From assembly GCA_964433135.1 (NCBI GenBank), contig CAYSQW010000014.1, forward strand, positions 1 to 64,000: a DNA stretch of 64,000 nucleotides, in the 5' to 3' direction. The notes beneath the pieces were generated by a model. That model searched no databases. It was not told where the DNA came from and worked only from the letters and a program-made list of their open reading frames with translations. Shown here one piece after another: positions 8,659 through 17,795 of the stretch. Position numbers and translations under genes: made by a program. Origin of the DNA: CAYSQW01 sp964433135 (lineage in GTDB: Bacteria > Acidobacteriota > Aminicenantia > Aminicenantales > Aminicenantaceae). The number at the start of each line of letters is the position of its first letter. Position 1 is the first letter of the stretch.

Positions 8659-11282
8659 TAGATAAGGACGATCACCCGCCGATCCTGGTCCGCTGGCTGC
8701 TGTCCTGCATGGACCGTTACGAAGGCGAGTTTTCCATAACCGGCGACTGCAGCGAAGAGTATAAGGAAATCGCCGGGAAGGAGGGGAAGGCCCGCGCCGT
8801 TCTCTGGGTCTGGAGACAGGCTTTCAGCGCGATCCCCTCGAACTGCAAACGTGATTTCATTTTTGGAGGAACCATGCTCAAAAATTATCTGAAAATCGCT
8901 TACCGTAATTTCATGCGGCATAAATTGTTCTCTTTCATCAATGTGTCCGGCCTGGCCATAGGACTCTCCGTCTGTATGTTGATCGGACTCTGGGTGCAGC
9001 GGGAACTGAGCTATGACCGCTTTCACGAGAAGGCGGACCGGATCTACCGGGTGGAAAGGGAATTGTTCCGTGAAAACGCCTACAGCATATGGCCCATTTG
9101 CGGGGGACGGTACAAGCAGGCGCTGATCGATGATTTCCCCGAGATCGAGAACGCCGTCCGTTTCTGGAGAAGAGAGCTGTCCATCAAGGATCACAAAGGA
9201 TTCGTCAACCGCCAGGAGCTTTTCGCGGCGGACAATTCCGTTTTCGAAATATTCGATTTCGGTTTGGCGGAAGGGGACGAGCGAACCGCTCTGGTTGAGC
9301 CGTGGAGCGTGGTCCTGACCCCTGCCTGCGCCTCCAAATACCTGGGGACCCGTGACCCCGTCGGTCGATCGATCACCGTGGAATGGGAAGGAGAAGACAG
9401 GGATTTCGAAGTCACGGGAGTCTTGACCGAGGTTCCGAAGAATTCGCATATTCACTTCGAGATGCTGATGTCGATCAGCTCCTATCCTCCGGAACGCTTC
9501 GAAAGCTGGAGGAGCAATTATCTATACACCTATGTATTGATCGGGGAAGACGCGTCGAAGCCGGAATTAGAAGCAAAGCTCAAAGGATTCGTCAGCCGGA
9601 GGTTGGAGCCGCATTACGGTGATCTGCTCAACCAGAACCTCGGTATCCATGAAGTGCTGAAAATGGAGCTTTTCCCCCTGATTGGGATCCATCTCCATCC
9701 CCGCGTCAATTGGGAAGTGGAGCCCGGGGGGAATATGACGTCGGTCACGATGTTCCTTTCCATCGCGGCTCTCATCCTGATTATCGCCTGCATCAACTTC
9801 GTGAATCTGTCCACCGCGCGTGCGGGGAAAAGAGCCAAGGAAGTGAGCCTGCGCAAAACAGTCGGCGCCGGGCGCAGCCAGCTTCGGGGACAATTTCTGC
9901 AGGAATCCGTACTGTTGGTGTTTCTGTCCCTGTTCATGTCCTTCGGTTTGAGTGCCGTGTCCGTTGCGGCATTCAACCGTATTTTCGGTGAGGAGGTCTC
10001 TCTCTCTCTGGTTTTTCAGCCGCATAATCTGGCGGTCCTCATCGGCGCGGCGGCCGCCGTGGGTGTGCTCGCCGGGCTGTACCCCGCGTTTTATCTGACC
10101 CGGTTCGAGCCGGCCCATATGATGAAAGGCAGCTTGGGTTCAGGGGGCCGAAAATCCTCCTTCCGCCGCAACATGGTCATTTTCCAGTTTATCATTTCAA
10201 CCGCATTGATCATCGGGATGCTGACCGTCTATAAACAGATGCGGTATGTCCAGACCCGGTCATTGGGGTTCGACAAGGAAAACGTGGTGACGCTCCCCGT
10301 AAGAAGCGAGAAAGTCGTCCAGGGCTACGAGGCATTCCGCAATCAACTCCTGGCCGATGCGCGCATCGATGCGGTTTCGGCTTCTTCCGAGATCCCAGGC
10401 GATTCTCATTACGGCAACGGAAATGTCTATCACCGGTCATCGGGGGGGATGGCGAACTTGATCTTTTTTTCCAGCGACTACGATTATCTCGACACCTATC
10501 GAATGAAGATCCTGGCGGGAAGAAACTTTTCCAGGGATTTGAGCACTGATGAACAAAGGGTAATGCTGCTGAATGAAGCGGCGGTGATTAAATTGGGGTG
10601 GACTCCGGAGAAAGCGGTGGGTAAAAAGCTGGAGGGAGGATTTACGGACTCTTCGGTCGAGGTCGTGGGCGTGGTTAAAAACTTTAATTTCAAATCACTG
10701 CGGCGGGAGGTCGAACCCATGGCCCTCTTCCTGATTCCCGAATATATCACCGATATTTCCATAAGGATCCTGCCTGGAGATATGAGTAAAGTTCTGCGTG
10801 ACGTCCAGCGGACATGGGAGCGAACCTTTCCGGGCGAGCAGTTCGAATTCAGTTTCATGGACAGCCGTATCGACCGGCTCTATGAAAACGATCTGAAGAT
10901 GCAGCGGATTTTCCTGATATTCGCCGCGCTTTCCATCTTCGTGGCCTGCCTCGGACTTTTCGGGCTGGCATCGTTTACCGCGGAAGTGAAAACCAAGGAG
11001 ATCGGGATCCGAAAGGCATTGGGAGCATCATCCTTGAGTATCACGCTGCTGTTTTCCAAAGAGTTTGTTCGATGGATCCTGCTGGCCAACATTGCGGCCT
11101 GGCCCTTGGCATGGTTTTTCATGAACCGGTGGCTTCGTAATTTTGCGTACAGAGACAATATGGGATGGTTCGTTTTTGCGCTTTCAGCGATACTCACCCT
11201 TCTCATCGCGGCGGTCACGTTCGGCGGTCAGGCGCTCAAAGCGGCCCATGCCAATCCGGTCGAAAGCCTGAGATACGAATGA
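8655..11282 (+). CDS. PadR-linked orphan ABC permease with N-terminal prefix domain
   Basis: Permease paralogue of 875 residues. The first about 73 residues are soluble and carry GDCSEEY (30-36) and WVWRQ (51-55), a prefix also seen in the two other PadR-linked permeases here. The body then starts MLKNYLKIAYRNF and follows the double FtsX/MacB plan: ELSYDRFHEKADRIYRV, ACINFVNLSTARAGKRAKEV, LAGLYPAFYLTRFEPAHMM, GVVKNFNFKSLRREVEP, ACLGLFGLASFTAEVKTKEIG, ending PVESLRYE. A second ribosome binding site (GGAGGAACC) before the internal ATG at 8874 could give a prefix-less form. No ATPase gene is near. Confidence 0.9.
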   Translation: MIDKDDHPPILVRWLLSCMDRYEGEFSITGDCSEEYKEIAGKEGKARAVLWVWRQAFSAIPSNCKRDFIFGGTMLKNYLKIAYRNFMRHKLFSFINVSGLAIGLSVCMLIGLWVQRELSYDRFHEKADRIYRVERELFRENAYSIWPICGGRYKQALIDDFPEIENAVRFWRRELSIKDHKGFVNRQELFAADNSVFEIFDFGLAEGDERTALVEPWSVVLTPACASKYLGTRDPVGRSITVEWEGEDRDFEVTGVLTEVPKNSHIHFEMLMSISSYPPERFESWRSNYLYTYVLIGEDASKPELEAKLKGFVSRRLEPHYGDLLNQNLGIHEVLKMELFPLIGIHLHPRVNWEVEPGGNMTSVTMFLSIAALILIIACINFVNLSTARAGKRAKEVSLRKTVGAGRSQLRGQFLQESVLLVFLSLFMSFGLSAVSVAAFNRIFGEEVSLSLVFQPHNLAVLIGAAAAVGVLAGLYPAFYLTRFEPAHMMKGSLGSGGRKSSFRRNMVIFQFIISTALIIGMLTVYKQMRYVQTRSLGFDKENVVTLPVRSEKVVQGYEAFRNQLLADARIDAVSASSEIPGDSHYGNGNVYHRSSGGMANLIFFSSDYDYLDTYRMKILAGRNFSRDLSTDEQRVMLLNEAAVIKLGWTPEKAVGKKLEGGFTDSSVEVVGVVKNFNFKSLRREVEPMALFLIPEYITDISIRILPGDMSKVLRDVQRTWERTFPGEQFEFSFMDSRIDRLYENDLKMQRIFLIFAALSIFVACLGLFGLASFTAEVKTKEIGIRKALGASSLSITLLFSKEFVRWILLANIAAWPLAWFFMNRWLRNFAYRDNMGWFVFALSAILTLLIAAVTFGGQALKAAHANPVESLRYE

Positions 11283-11379
11283 TGTTGCGATCCGATTGAT
11301 CCCGGCCGACCGACCGAAAACGAAAAGATCGGTTCATCTCCGTGCGTCCCTTGTTTCGCAAAAGGGCGTGGCCTGAGGA

Positions 11380-11407
11380 TTGACTTCCTTTTTTTCCCCG
11401 TGATAAA
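11380..11407 (+). promoter_or_regulatory. Sigma-70-type promoter before the SnoaL-like gene
   Basis: TTGACT (11380-11385) and GATAAA (11402-11407) with a 16-bp, T-rich spacer; the predicted start is about 35 nt before the ATG at 11451. Confidence 0.4.
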
Positions 11408-11450
11408 GTCGAATCGCTGGGATATTTTTTATTTCTCGGGAGGGTTTCTC

Positions 11451-11936
11451 ATGGATGTTTTAAGACGGGGGTGCGGTCTGGCGTTTTCCGTTTTCGTTTT
11501 GATTCAATGGGGGACGGCGGTGTCTTATAGGATGGGGTCGGATTCCTTCGAAGTTAAAAAATGGGTGGAAAAATGGGTGAAGAGCTGGAACACCTACGAT
11601 CTGGATCAAGTCGACGCACTCTTTCTTCAGGATGACCGCGTGACCTATTTCTCTTCCGAGGAAGAAGGCGTAATCATCGGGATCGAGGCGGTGAAGGAAC
11701 ACCATAAGGGATTCGGATTCGTGCCCGGAGGAAAAGAACAGCCCAACAAACTGTGGCTGGAGGATCTGCACATAGCCGAATTCGACACCTCGGCGGTGGT
11801 CACCGGGATCTGGTTTTTTCAGCGCCCCGACGGTTCCGAACAGCGGGGCCCGGTCACCATCGTCTACGTGCGGGAGGGCGGCCGGCTCCGGATCGCCCAT
11901 ATGAATTTTTCCAACTACAAAGCCGAAGAAGAATAG
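11451..11936 (+). CDS. Exported SnoaL/NTF2-like protein (DUF4440-type)
   Basis: Protein of 161 residues with an N-terminal signal-like hydrophobic stretch (LAFSVFVLIQWGTAVSY) and a cone-shaped NTF2-like domain: VKKWVEKWVKSWNTYDLDQVDALFLQ, DRVTYFSSEEEGVIIGIEAV, then beta strands ending FFQRPDGSEQRGPVTIVYVR and RIAHMNFS. Such domains act as small-ligand binding proteins or isomerases; no catalytic residues can be assigned here. The start at 11451 has GGGAGG upstream. It is followed by the TPR lipoprotein gene on the same strand and may share its transcript. Confidence 0.75.
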   Translation: MDVLRRGCGLAFSVFVLIQWGTAVSYRMGSDSFEVKKWVEKWVKSWNTYDLDQVDALFLQDDRVTYFSSEEEGVIIGIEAVKEHHKGFGFVPGGKEQPNKLWLEDLHIAEFDTSAVVTGIWFFQRPDGSEQRGPVTIVYVREGGRLRIAHMNFSNYKAEEE

Positions 11937-11994
11937 ATCGAACGATTCATATTTACGAAGCAGCATGAAACATACAGGCTGTCAGGAGGGGATG

Positions 11995-12951
11995 ATGAAA
12001 AAAACAGGGATATTATTAGCGGCCGTACTGATCTGTGCGGCGTGCGGAGATAAACCTCAACCTCGGGAGGAGAGCGGTGGAGAGTCCGGGATCCTCTCGC
12101 CGGTTCCCGAGGGAGCGCAGGCGCTTTCTCTTCTGGGAGAGCCGCTTTTCGCATCTGAACCCGGAGAAGAGGATGTGGAGAAATATGACGCCGCCAAGGC
12201 GGAGGCTGAAGCCCGTCCCGATGACGCCGATGCTTGGATCTGGTACGGACGCTGGGCCGCCTATAAGGGGGATTACCGTGAAGCGATCCGGATCTTCACC
12301 GAGGGGATCGGGAAGTTCCCCGAGGATGCGCGTTTTTACCGGCACCGCGGGCATCGCTATATCTCCATCCGGGAGTTCGACCGGGCGGTTGAGGATTTCG
12401 AAAAGGCGGCGGCCTTGATCGAGGGCACCGAGGATCGCATCGAACCCGACGGGCGGCCCAATGCCCGAAACATCCCGGTCAGCTCTCTGCACACCAATAT
12501 CTGGTATCACCTCGGATTGGCTTACTACCTGAAACACGATCTGGAAGAGGCGCTGCGGGTTTACAGGCTGGGTATCGAGGCCTCCCAAAATGACGACATG
12601 CTGGTGGCCACCACCCATTGGCTGTACATGACTCTTCGTCTTCTGGGACGCGATGAAGAAGCCCTCCGGGCTCTCGAACCGATCCGAAAGGAAATGAACG
12701 TCATCGAGAACATGGCCTATCACAAGCTCTGTCTTTTTTACAAAGGGGACATGGCTGAAGAGGACATCATCGGGGGCGGTTTTTCGGATATCATGAACGA
12801 CGCCGTCGCTTACGGCGTGGCCAATTATTATTTAACTAACGGAGATAGGGAAAGGGCCGGGGAAATTTATGAAAAGATGCTGGAAAGTGAGATCTGGGCG
12901 TCTTTCGGTTATATCGCGGCGGAAGCGGATTATGTAAGAGAATTCCTGTAA
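11995..12951 (+). CDS. TPR-repeat lipoprotein
   Basis: Predicted lipoprotein (318 residues) with signal MKKTGILLAAVLICAACG (Cys of CAAC would be lipidated). The mature protein holds tetratricopeptide-type helical pairs: DADAWIWYGRWAAYKGDYREAIRIFTEGI, DARFYRHRGHRYISIREFDRAVEDFEKA, IWYHLGLAYYLKHDLEEALRVYRLGI, and a C-terminal pair around LTNGDRERAGEIYEKML. TPRs mediate protein contacts, so an envelope scaffold role is plausible. Two adjacent ATGs occur; the second (11995) has the better spacing to AGGAGG. Confidence 0.8.
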   Translation: MKKTGILLAAVLICAACGDKPQPREESGGESGILSPVPEGAQALSLLGEPLFASEPGEEDVEKYDAAKAEAEARPDDADAWIWYGRWAAYKGDYREAIRIFTEGIGKFPEDARFYRHRGHRYISIREFDRAVEDFEKAAALIEGTEDRIEPDGRPNARNIPVSSLHTNIWYHLGLAYYLKHDLEEALRVYRLGIEASQNDDMLVATTHWLYMTLRLLGRDEEALRALEPIRKEMNVIENMAYHKLCLFYKGDMAEEDIIGGGFSDIMNDAVAYGVANYYLTNGDRERAGEIYEKMLESEIWASFGYIAAEADYVREFL

Positions 12952-13086
12952 GGCTTACTCCGGTGCAGGAGAGACGGCTCCAGGTTCGTATATGGTTTCC
13001 ATGATCTCTTCCTTTCATGGAGATATCCCCGGCGGGTTATAAAGCGCCCTGTGACATTTCGGGTCGGGAGACGGCTGCCGTGTCGC

Positions 13087-13122
13087 CCGGTCTTGACGGT
13101 TTTCGGTGATGTGATTTATACT
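13087..13122 (+). promoter_or_regulatory. Promoter of the Mla-type operon (cassette copy 1)
   Basis: TTGACG (13093-13098), 18-bp spacer, TATACT (13117-13122). The whole stretch from CCGG at 13087 to TTATA at 13120 matches 17760-17793 at 31 of 34 positions, including most of the spacer, so this is a shared cassette rather than only matching consensus hexamers. Confidence 0.6.
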
Positions 13123-13220
13123 TTATCTATTCGGGTGAAAAGGTGTTCTGCCTTAAGGATAGGCATTTCTCGAGATCTTTTTAAAAAACGAACCCTGACG
13201 ATCCAAGCGTGAGAGGAGTG

Positions 13221-14306
13221 ATGAGGAATACGGTTGTGGATGAAGAAAAACGAATCATTCGTTTGCCCGCCAGGGTGACCATCCGTGACGTCTCGCCGCT
13301 CTATGAACGGATCGAGGCCGCCAAGGACATGGAAGGGATCGTGCTCGATTTCGCCGGCGTCGAGAATATCGAGTATTCGGGAGTCGTCTTTCTGAACTGG
13401 CTGAGGCGAAAATATCCCGGCCTGGGCTTTGTAAATCTGAAGCCCGAAACGGAACGGCTGATCGGGAATCGTTCGGGCCGAACCGAGCCCCCCGTCAAAA
13501 ACCGGGATGAGCTTTCGTCCCGCCGGTTTGTTGAACGCCGGGCTGACCAAGTGATCGGTTTTCGGAATGAGCTGAAACGCTATCTCTTGTTCCTGGCGGA
13601 CGGGATTTTTTATATGGGCCAGTACTTCAAGGCGCGAAGGGGAGTCTATCCGGGAGAGGTGATCCATCAACTGCACTTCATGGGGTATCGCTCCTTTCCC
13701 CTGGTCTGCATGATCTCGTTCCTGGTCGGAACCACGATTTCCCTGACATCCGCGGCTCAGCTCAGATTATTCGGCGCGGACATGCTGCTGGCGGATTTCG
13801 TGGGAATCGCCATGATCACCGAATTGGTCCCCTTGATGACGGCCATCATTCTCGTGGGCAAGGTCGGCGCTTCCATCACGGCCGAGATCTCCACCATGGC
13901 GGTCATGGAAGAGATCGATGCCGTTCGAACCATGGGTGTCGTACCGGGCAAGTTTCTCATGGTCCCCCGCATGATCGCCGTCACCATCGCCGTGCCTCTG
14001 TTGATCGTCATCGCCGATTTCGTGGGCATCTTTGCCGGCATGCTGGTTGCCAGGTTTACTTTCAAGATCAGTCCGGGGGCTTTTCTCGAGGAAATGCTGA
14101 CGGCGGTTTTTTTGAGGGACTTTTTGATCCAGATGCTCAAAGCCATGGTTTTCGGATGGGTGGTCGTCATCAGCAGCGGGTTCAAGGGATTTTCCGTTCA
14201 AAGGGGCGCCGAAGAAGTCGGGCGCGCCACGACGGAATCCGTGGTGCTGTCCATAACCATGATCATCATCATCGATTGTATCTTCGCCTTCCTGTTTTAC
14301 TATTGA
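13221..14306 (+). CDS. MlaE-family lipid transport permease fused to an N-terminal STAS domain
   Basis: Inner-membrane permease of an MCE/Mla-type phospholipid transporter (361 residues). Residues about 1-85 form a STAS domain like MlaB (VTIRDVSPLYERIEAAKDME, IVLDFAGVENIEYSGVVFL), and the rest is the MlaE domain with family signatures LVGTTISLTSAAQLRLFG, GKVGASITAEISTMAVMEEIDA and a C-terminal TM hairpin. The ATG at 13221 has GAGAGGAG upstream; a GTG 12 nt earlier is less likely. The fusion replaces a separate mlaB gene. It is the first gene of a four-gene operon with the ATPase 4 bp downstream. Confidence 0.92.
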   Translation: MRNTVVDEEKRIIRLPARVTIRDVSPLYERIEAAKDMEGIVLDFAGVENIEYSGVVFLNWLRRKYPGLGFVNLKPETERLIGNRSGRTEPPVKNRDELSSRRFVERRADQVIGFRNELKRYLLFLADGIFYMGQYFKARRGVYPGEVIHQLHFMGYRSFPLVCMISFLVGTTISLTSAAQLRLFGADMLLADFVGIAMITELVPLMTAIILVGKVGASITAEISTMAVMEEIDAVRTMGVVPGKFLMVPRMIAVTIAVPLLIVIADFVGIFAGMLVARFTFKISPGAFLEEMLTAVFLRDFLIQMLKAMVFGWVVVISSGFKGFSVQRGAEEVGRATTESVVLSITMIIIIDCIFAFLFYY

Positions 14307-14310
14307 TGCC

Positions 14311-15045
14311 ATGAACGTTATCAAAGCGAACAAGCTGGCCGCCGGTTACCAGGGGATTCCCATCCTCAAGGATCTGGATTTCGAAATCCCCGAGGGGCGG
14401 ATAACCGTCATCTTGGGAAAAAGCGGCTGCGGCAAATCCACCTTGCTCAAAAGCCTGGCGGGCCTGCTTCCTCCCTTGTCCGGAGAGCTTTTTTTTGCCG
14501 GGGAGAAAATCGATTTCCTGTCTGAAAAAAGCCTGGCTCGTTTGTACTCCCGGATCGGCGTCCTGTATCAAAACGGCGCCCTGCTGAATTCCTTCAATCT
14601 TTTTGATAACGTGGCCCTTCCCCTCAGGATGCGGTATCCGGGGATGCAGCCTTCCGTAGTGCGGGAGATGGTTCTCGCCCGCTTGGATCTGGTGGGGCTG
14701 GGAGGCAGCGGAAATAAATATCCTTCCGAGCTCTCGGGAGGGATGCGCAAGCGGGGATCGCTGGCCCGAGCCATGATCCTGGATCCCGACGTTATTTTTT
14801 GCGATGAGCCGTCTTCGGGGCTGGATCCCATAACCCTCTCCGATCTGGACGCGTTCATGGTCAGCCTCAGGGATGATTTCGCAATGACGCTGGTCGTGGT
14901 GACGCATGAACTGCGGTCCATCCGCAGAATCGCGGACCGGGTGCTGGTTTTGCATCAAGACCGGATCCATTTTACCGGCTCGCTTGCCGAATTGGAGCGG
15001 AACAATGATCGGTTTATACGGAAATTTTTTCTAAGGGAAGGCTGA
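14311..15045 (+). CDS. MlaF-type ABC ATPase of lipid transporter
   Basis: ATP-binding subunit (244 residues) that would power the adjacent MlaE-type permease at the inner face of the cytoplasmic membrane. Walker A is GKSGCGKST (near 32-40), Q-loop region YQNGALLNSFNLFDNVALPL, signature LSGGMRKRGSLARAM, Walker B VIFCDEPSSGLDP, and H-loop VVVTHEL. The MRKR form of the signature is typical of MlaF rather than of importer ATPases. It is the only ATPase in the first 60 kb that could serve a permease, and its tight operon position assigns it to MlaE, not to the orphan FtsX-type permeases. Confidence 0.93.
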   Translation: MNVIKANKLAAGYQGIPILKDLDFEIPEGRITVILGKSGCGKSTLLKSLAGLLPPLSGELFFAGEKIDFLSEKSLARLYSRIGVLYQNGALLNSFNLFDNVALPLRMRYPGMQPSVVREMVLARLDLVGLGGSGNKYPSELSGGMRKRGSLARAMILDPDVIFCDEPSSGLDPITLSDLDAFMVSLRDDFAMTLVVVTHELRSIRRIADRVLVLHQDRIHFTGSLAELERNNDRFIRKFFLREG

Positions 15046-15046
15046 T

Positions 15047-15994
15047 ATGAATACCAGAGAACAGAAATTCAGATTGGGCTTGTTCGTCATCGTTTCCCTC
15101 TCCCTTCTGATCATCGCTCTGGGGGTTTTTCTCGTGCCCCTTCTGCAGGAACGCGGAGCGATCTACCGTATCAAATTCACGGAGATTTCGGTCAATGGAT
15201 TGAGCGAGGGAGCCCCGGTCAAATACCAGGGCGTTCGGGTGGGCAAAGTGGATAAAATCTCGGTGAACCGGGATGATCTCAAATCCATCATGGTTCAGGT
15301 CCGGATCGATAGAGATTTTCAGATGAAGATCGATATGGAAGCCCGGCTCAATTATGCCGGCATCACCGGACAGAAATTCATTCAACTTTCCGGAGGAAGC
15401 AGTCAATCCGAAAACCTTCCTTTGGGTGGGGAGATCAGCACCGCCCGGGGCATCAGGGAAACGGCCGAAGACATCGCCGCCAATGTCGAAACGGCCGTCG
15501 TCCGCGTCAATCAGCTGCTGGCGCCTGAAAACCAGGAGCGGATATCGAATGCCCTCGAGAATCTGGAGCAGGGTTCGAAGGAATTCTCCGATCTTTTCAG
15601 TCAGAAACGGCAAAGCCTGGAAAACACCATAACCCAGATCGAAACCGCTTCGAATGATATGGTTCGCGTGATCGAGGGATTGGAGCAGGTCGTCGAAAAT
15701 CTGAATGCTGCGGTCGAAACGATCGATGCCGGAACCGACCGGACTATGACGAACATATCGGAGCGATTCTCTGAAGAGGAGTTTGGGAAGGTGATCCGTG
15801 ACTTGGATGCCTTTCTGGAAACGGCCGCATCCGGGGTGGGACGGATCGAAGAGCAGATGTTGCGGCAGCAGGGCCGTGTGGATGAGACGCTGCTGGAACT
15901 CCAGGAGGCCATCGAAAACATCACACTGTTCACCCGGCAGATGCTGGAGGATCCGACGATTTTTGTAAGAAAACGCAAAGGAGGCGGGAAATGA
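15047..15994 (+). CDS. MlaD-type MCE-domain protein
   Basis: Membrane-anchored MCE protein (315 residues) expected to form a hexameric ring that binds phospholipid in the periplasm. One N-terminal TM (about 13-31) is followed by the MCE domain (IYRIKFTEISVNGLSEGAPVKYQGVRVGKV, then AGITGQKFIQLSGG) and a long C-terminal helical region (about 140-290) with heptad-like repeats, longer than in E. coli MlaD. It starts 1 bp after the ATPase stop and overlaps the next gene by ATGA. No mlaC-like periplasmic shuttle is in the operon; the long coiled coil may bridge the periplasm as in YebT/PqiB-type proteins, which is inference. Confidence 0.92.
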   Translation: MNTREQKFRLGLFVIVSLSLLIIALGVFLVPLLQERGAIYRIKFTEISVNGLSEGAPVKYQGVRVGKVDKISVNRDDLKSIMVQVRIDRDFQMKIDMEARLNYAGITGQKFIQLSGGSSQSENLPLGGEISTARGIRETAEDIAANVETAVVRVNQLLAPENQERISNALENLEQGSKEFSDLFSQKRQSLENTITQIETASNDMVRVIEGLEQVVENLNAAVETIDAGTDRTMTNISERFSEEEFGKVIRDLDAFLETAASGVGRIEEQMLRQQGRVDETLLELQEAIENITLFTRQMLEDPTIFVRKRKGGGK

Positions 15995-16572
15995 AAAAGG
16001 CGCCGGCGCTTCTCGTGATGATGCTGATGCTGTTCGGATGCATGGCGACGACCAAGAAGTACTACCAGATTCGCATTCCCGATAAGACTCCGCCCGGATT
16101 CGGAACCTTACCGGGCGTGGTCCTGGTGGAACCCCCGGAAGTGGAAGATTTTTACGATGATTATCGAATCGTATATCGGGTTTCTCCCTACGAATTCAAC
16201 TACTACGCTTACCGTTTCTGGGCCAAACGTCCCGGCCGATTGCTCCGTGATGCCGTTCGGGATTATCTGATCGGAAACCGTGTCTTCCGGTCCGTGGTGT
16301 TCAATACTTCGGAAGGGGAGCCGAATCTCGTCATCAAGGCCCGTCTTCACGCCGTAGAGGAGTACGATCGAAAACAGGCCTGGTACGGAAGGCTGGCGAT
16401 GTCGATCCGGATCGTCGATTATAAAAGCGGGAACACCGTCGTAACCCATGACTTCGATCGGGAAGCCGTGCTACCGGGGAACAAGGTCGAGGGACTGCCC
16501 GCGGTGATCTCATCCATTCTGGCGGAGGAGATGGGGAAGTTGTGGGAAAAAGCGGTCGAAAAGATCGGATAG
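15991..16572 (+). CDS. ABC-type transport auxiliary lipoprotein (PqiC-like)
   Basis: Lipoprotein of 193 residues with signal ending LMLFGC, so Cys is the likely lipidated residue. The body (YYQIRIPDKTPPGFGTLPGV at the front, RVSPYEFNYYAYRFWAKRPGRLL, then RSVVFNTSEGEPNLVIKARL) matches the pattern of the ABC-type transport auxiliary lipoproteins that sit at the outer membrane as partner of MCE tunnels. It overlaps the MCE gene by ATGA and is last in the operon, which supports the role. Confidence 0.85.
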   Translation: MKKAPALLVMMLMLFGCMATTKKYYQIRIPDKTPPGFGTLPGVVLVEPPEVEDFYDDYRIVYRVSPYEFNYYAYRFWAKRPGRLLRDAVRDYLIGNRVFRSVVFNTSEGEPNLVIKARLHAVEEYDRKQAWYGRLAMSIRIVDYKSGNTVVTHDFDREAVLPGNKVEGLPAVISSILAEEMGKLWEKAVEKIG

Positions 16573-16615
16573 ATATTATTTCGAAACGGTGCTTTTCACG
16601 GCCGGATGGTTGAAG

Positions 16616-17650
16616 TCAGCGCCTTTTCAGTCCCATGGCGGCACGGGCCTCTCGGATGACGTCCCCTGCCACTTCGCGGGCTCTGGAAGCCCCCCTGTCA
16701 AGAGCGGTGTGGACGATTTCGGGGTGGGCGCGCAGGTCCTCCGCTTTTTTCCGGATCGGCTCCAGCACCTTTTCCATATTGGCCATGAGGGTCTTTTTGC
16801 ATTCCAGGCAGCCGATGCCTGCGGTGGTGCATCCTTCCCGGATCCGGCTCAGGTCCGTCTCGGGAGAAAAATAACGGTGATAGCTCATGTAGATGTTGCA
16901 GTCTTTGGGCACGCCCGGATCGCTGCGGCGTTGGCGCCGTTCGTCGGTCTTGGCGGGACCCAGTTTCTTCCAAATGCTCTCGGGTGATTCCAGGATGCCG
17001 ATGGTGTTGCCGAGGCTCTTCGACATCTTGTTTTCGCCTGCCAGGCCCATGATGCGCTTGGCTTCGGTAAGCGCGGCATAGCACTCGGGGAAGACCTCAC
17101 CGTAGCGCGCATTGAATCCGCGGGCGATTTCCCGTGCCAGCTCGATGTGCTGGATCTGGTCCTCTCCTACCGGTACGGCGCCGGCTTTATATATTAATAT
17201 ATCCGCCGCCTGCAGCACCGGGTAGGTGAACAGTCCCACGTTGATGTTTTCCTGATGCTGGCGGGATTTCTGTTTGAACTGGGTCATTCGGGACAGGTCC
17301 CCGAAAGGCGTGACGGTGCTGAACATCCAGGTCAGCTCGGTGTGTTCCGGGACTTCGCTCTGGACGAACAGGGTGCAGCGCTCGGGGTCCAGGCCCGCCG
17401 CGATGTTGGCCACCGCCGCGTCAAACACTCGTATCGGCATTTCCTTGGGGGCATAGGGGATGGTGGAGGCGTGGTGGTCGACGATGCAGAAGAAACATTC
17501 ATACTCATCCAGAAAGTTAACCCAGTTGGAGATGGCGCCCAGATAGTTCCCGATATGCAGCTCGCCCGTAGGCTGGATGCCGGAAAAAACCCGGATCCGG
17601 CCTTCAGGGTTGCGAAAAGTCAGGTAGCCGTTCTTTTCTCTCTTCATCAT
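16616..17650 (-). CDS. trpS: Tryptophanyl-tRNA synthetase
   Basis: Class Ic aminoacyl-tRNA synthetase charging tRNA-Trp with tryptophan (344 residues, normal length). The N-terminal motif SGIQPTGELHIGNYLGAI contains the HIGH-type element, CFFCIVDHHASTIPY is the family SIDHA region, and ENKMSKSLGNTIG carries the KMSKS loop. C-terminal anticodon-binding helices follow. Two ATGs (17650, 17647) are possible; GAGG lies about 8 nt before the first. It is convergent with the Mla operon. Confidence 0.95.
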   Translation of the reverse strand: MMKREKNGYLTFRNPEGRIRVFSGIQPTGELHIGNYLGAISNWVNFLDEYECFFCIVDHHASTIPYAPKEMPIRVFDAAVANIAAGLDPERCTLFVQSEVPEHTELTWMFSTVTPFGDLSRMTQFKQKSRQHQENINVGLFTYPVLQAADILIYKAGAVPVGEDQIQHIELAREIARGFNARYGEVFPECYAALTEAKRIMGLAGENKMSKSLGNTIGILESPESIWKKLGPAKTDERRQRRSDPGVPKDCNIYMSYHRYFSPETDLSRIREGCTTAGIGCLECKKTLMANMEKVLEPIRKKAEDLRAHPEIVHTALDRGASRAREVAGDVIREARAAMGLKRR

Positions 17651-17712
17651 GATGTTTTCCTCGCAGGAGCCCGCTCATGCCGCCCCGGAACTTCAGATTA
17701 ATCGTAAGACTC

Positions 17713-17741
17713 ATTATACGGCTAATCGGAAACAGGGGCAA
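17713..17741 (-). promoter_or_regulatory. Promoter for trpS
   Basis: Minus-strand TTGCCC (17736-17741), 17-bp spacer and a consensus TATAAT (17713-17718), 63 nt upstream of the trpS ATG. No T-box or trp-leader-like stem was recognised in the short leader. Confidence 0.5.
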
Positions 17742-17759
17742 CCTTGCGTCGGTCCCCTT

Positions 17760-17795
17760 CCGGTCTTGACGGTTTTCGGAAGTGTGATTTATAAT
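17760..17795 (+). promoter_or_regulatory. Promoter before the UvrA-like gene (cassette copy 2)
   Basis: TTGACG (17766-17771), 18-bp spacer, TATAAT (17790-17795). It matches the Mla-operon promoter at 13087 across 34 bp with 3 mismatches. It lies about 150 nt upstream of the first candidate start of the UvrA-like gene. Confidence 0.55.

Noticed and set aside
14311..15045. MlaF-type ATPase as partner of the orphan permeases
   Set aside because: It has MlaF-type signature residues and sits in a tight operon with MlaE and MCE genes.
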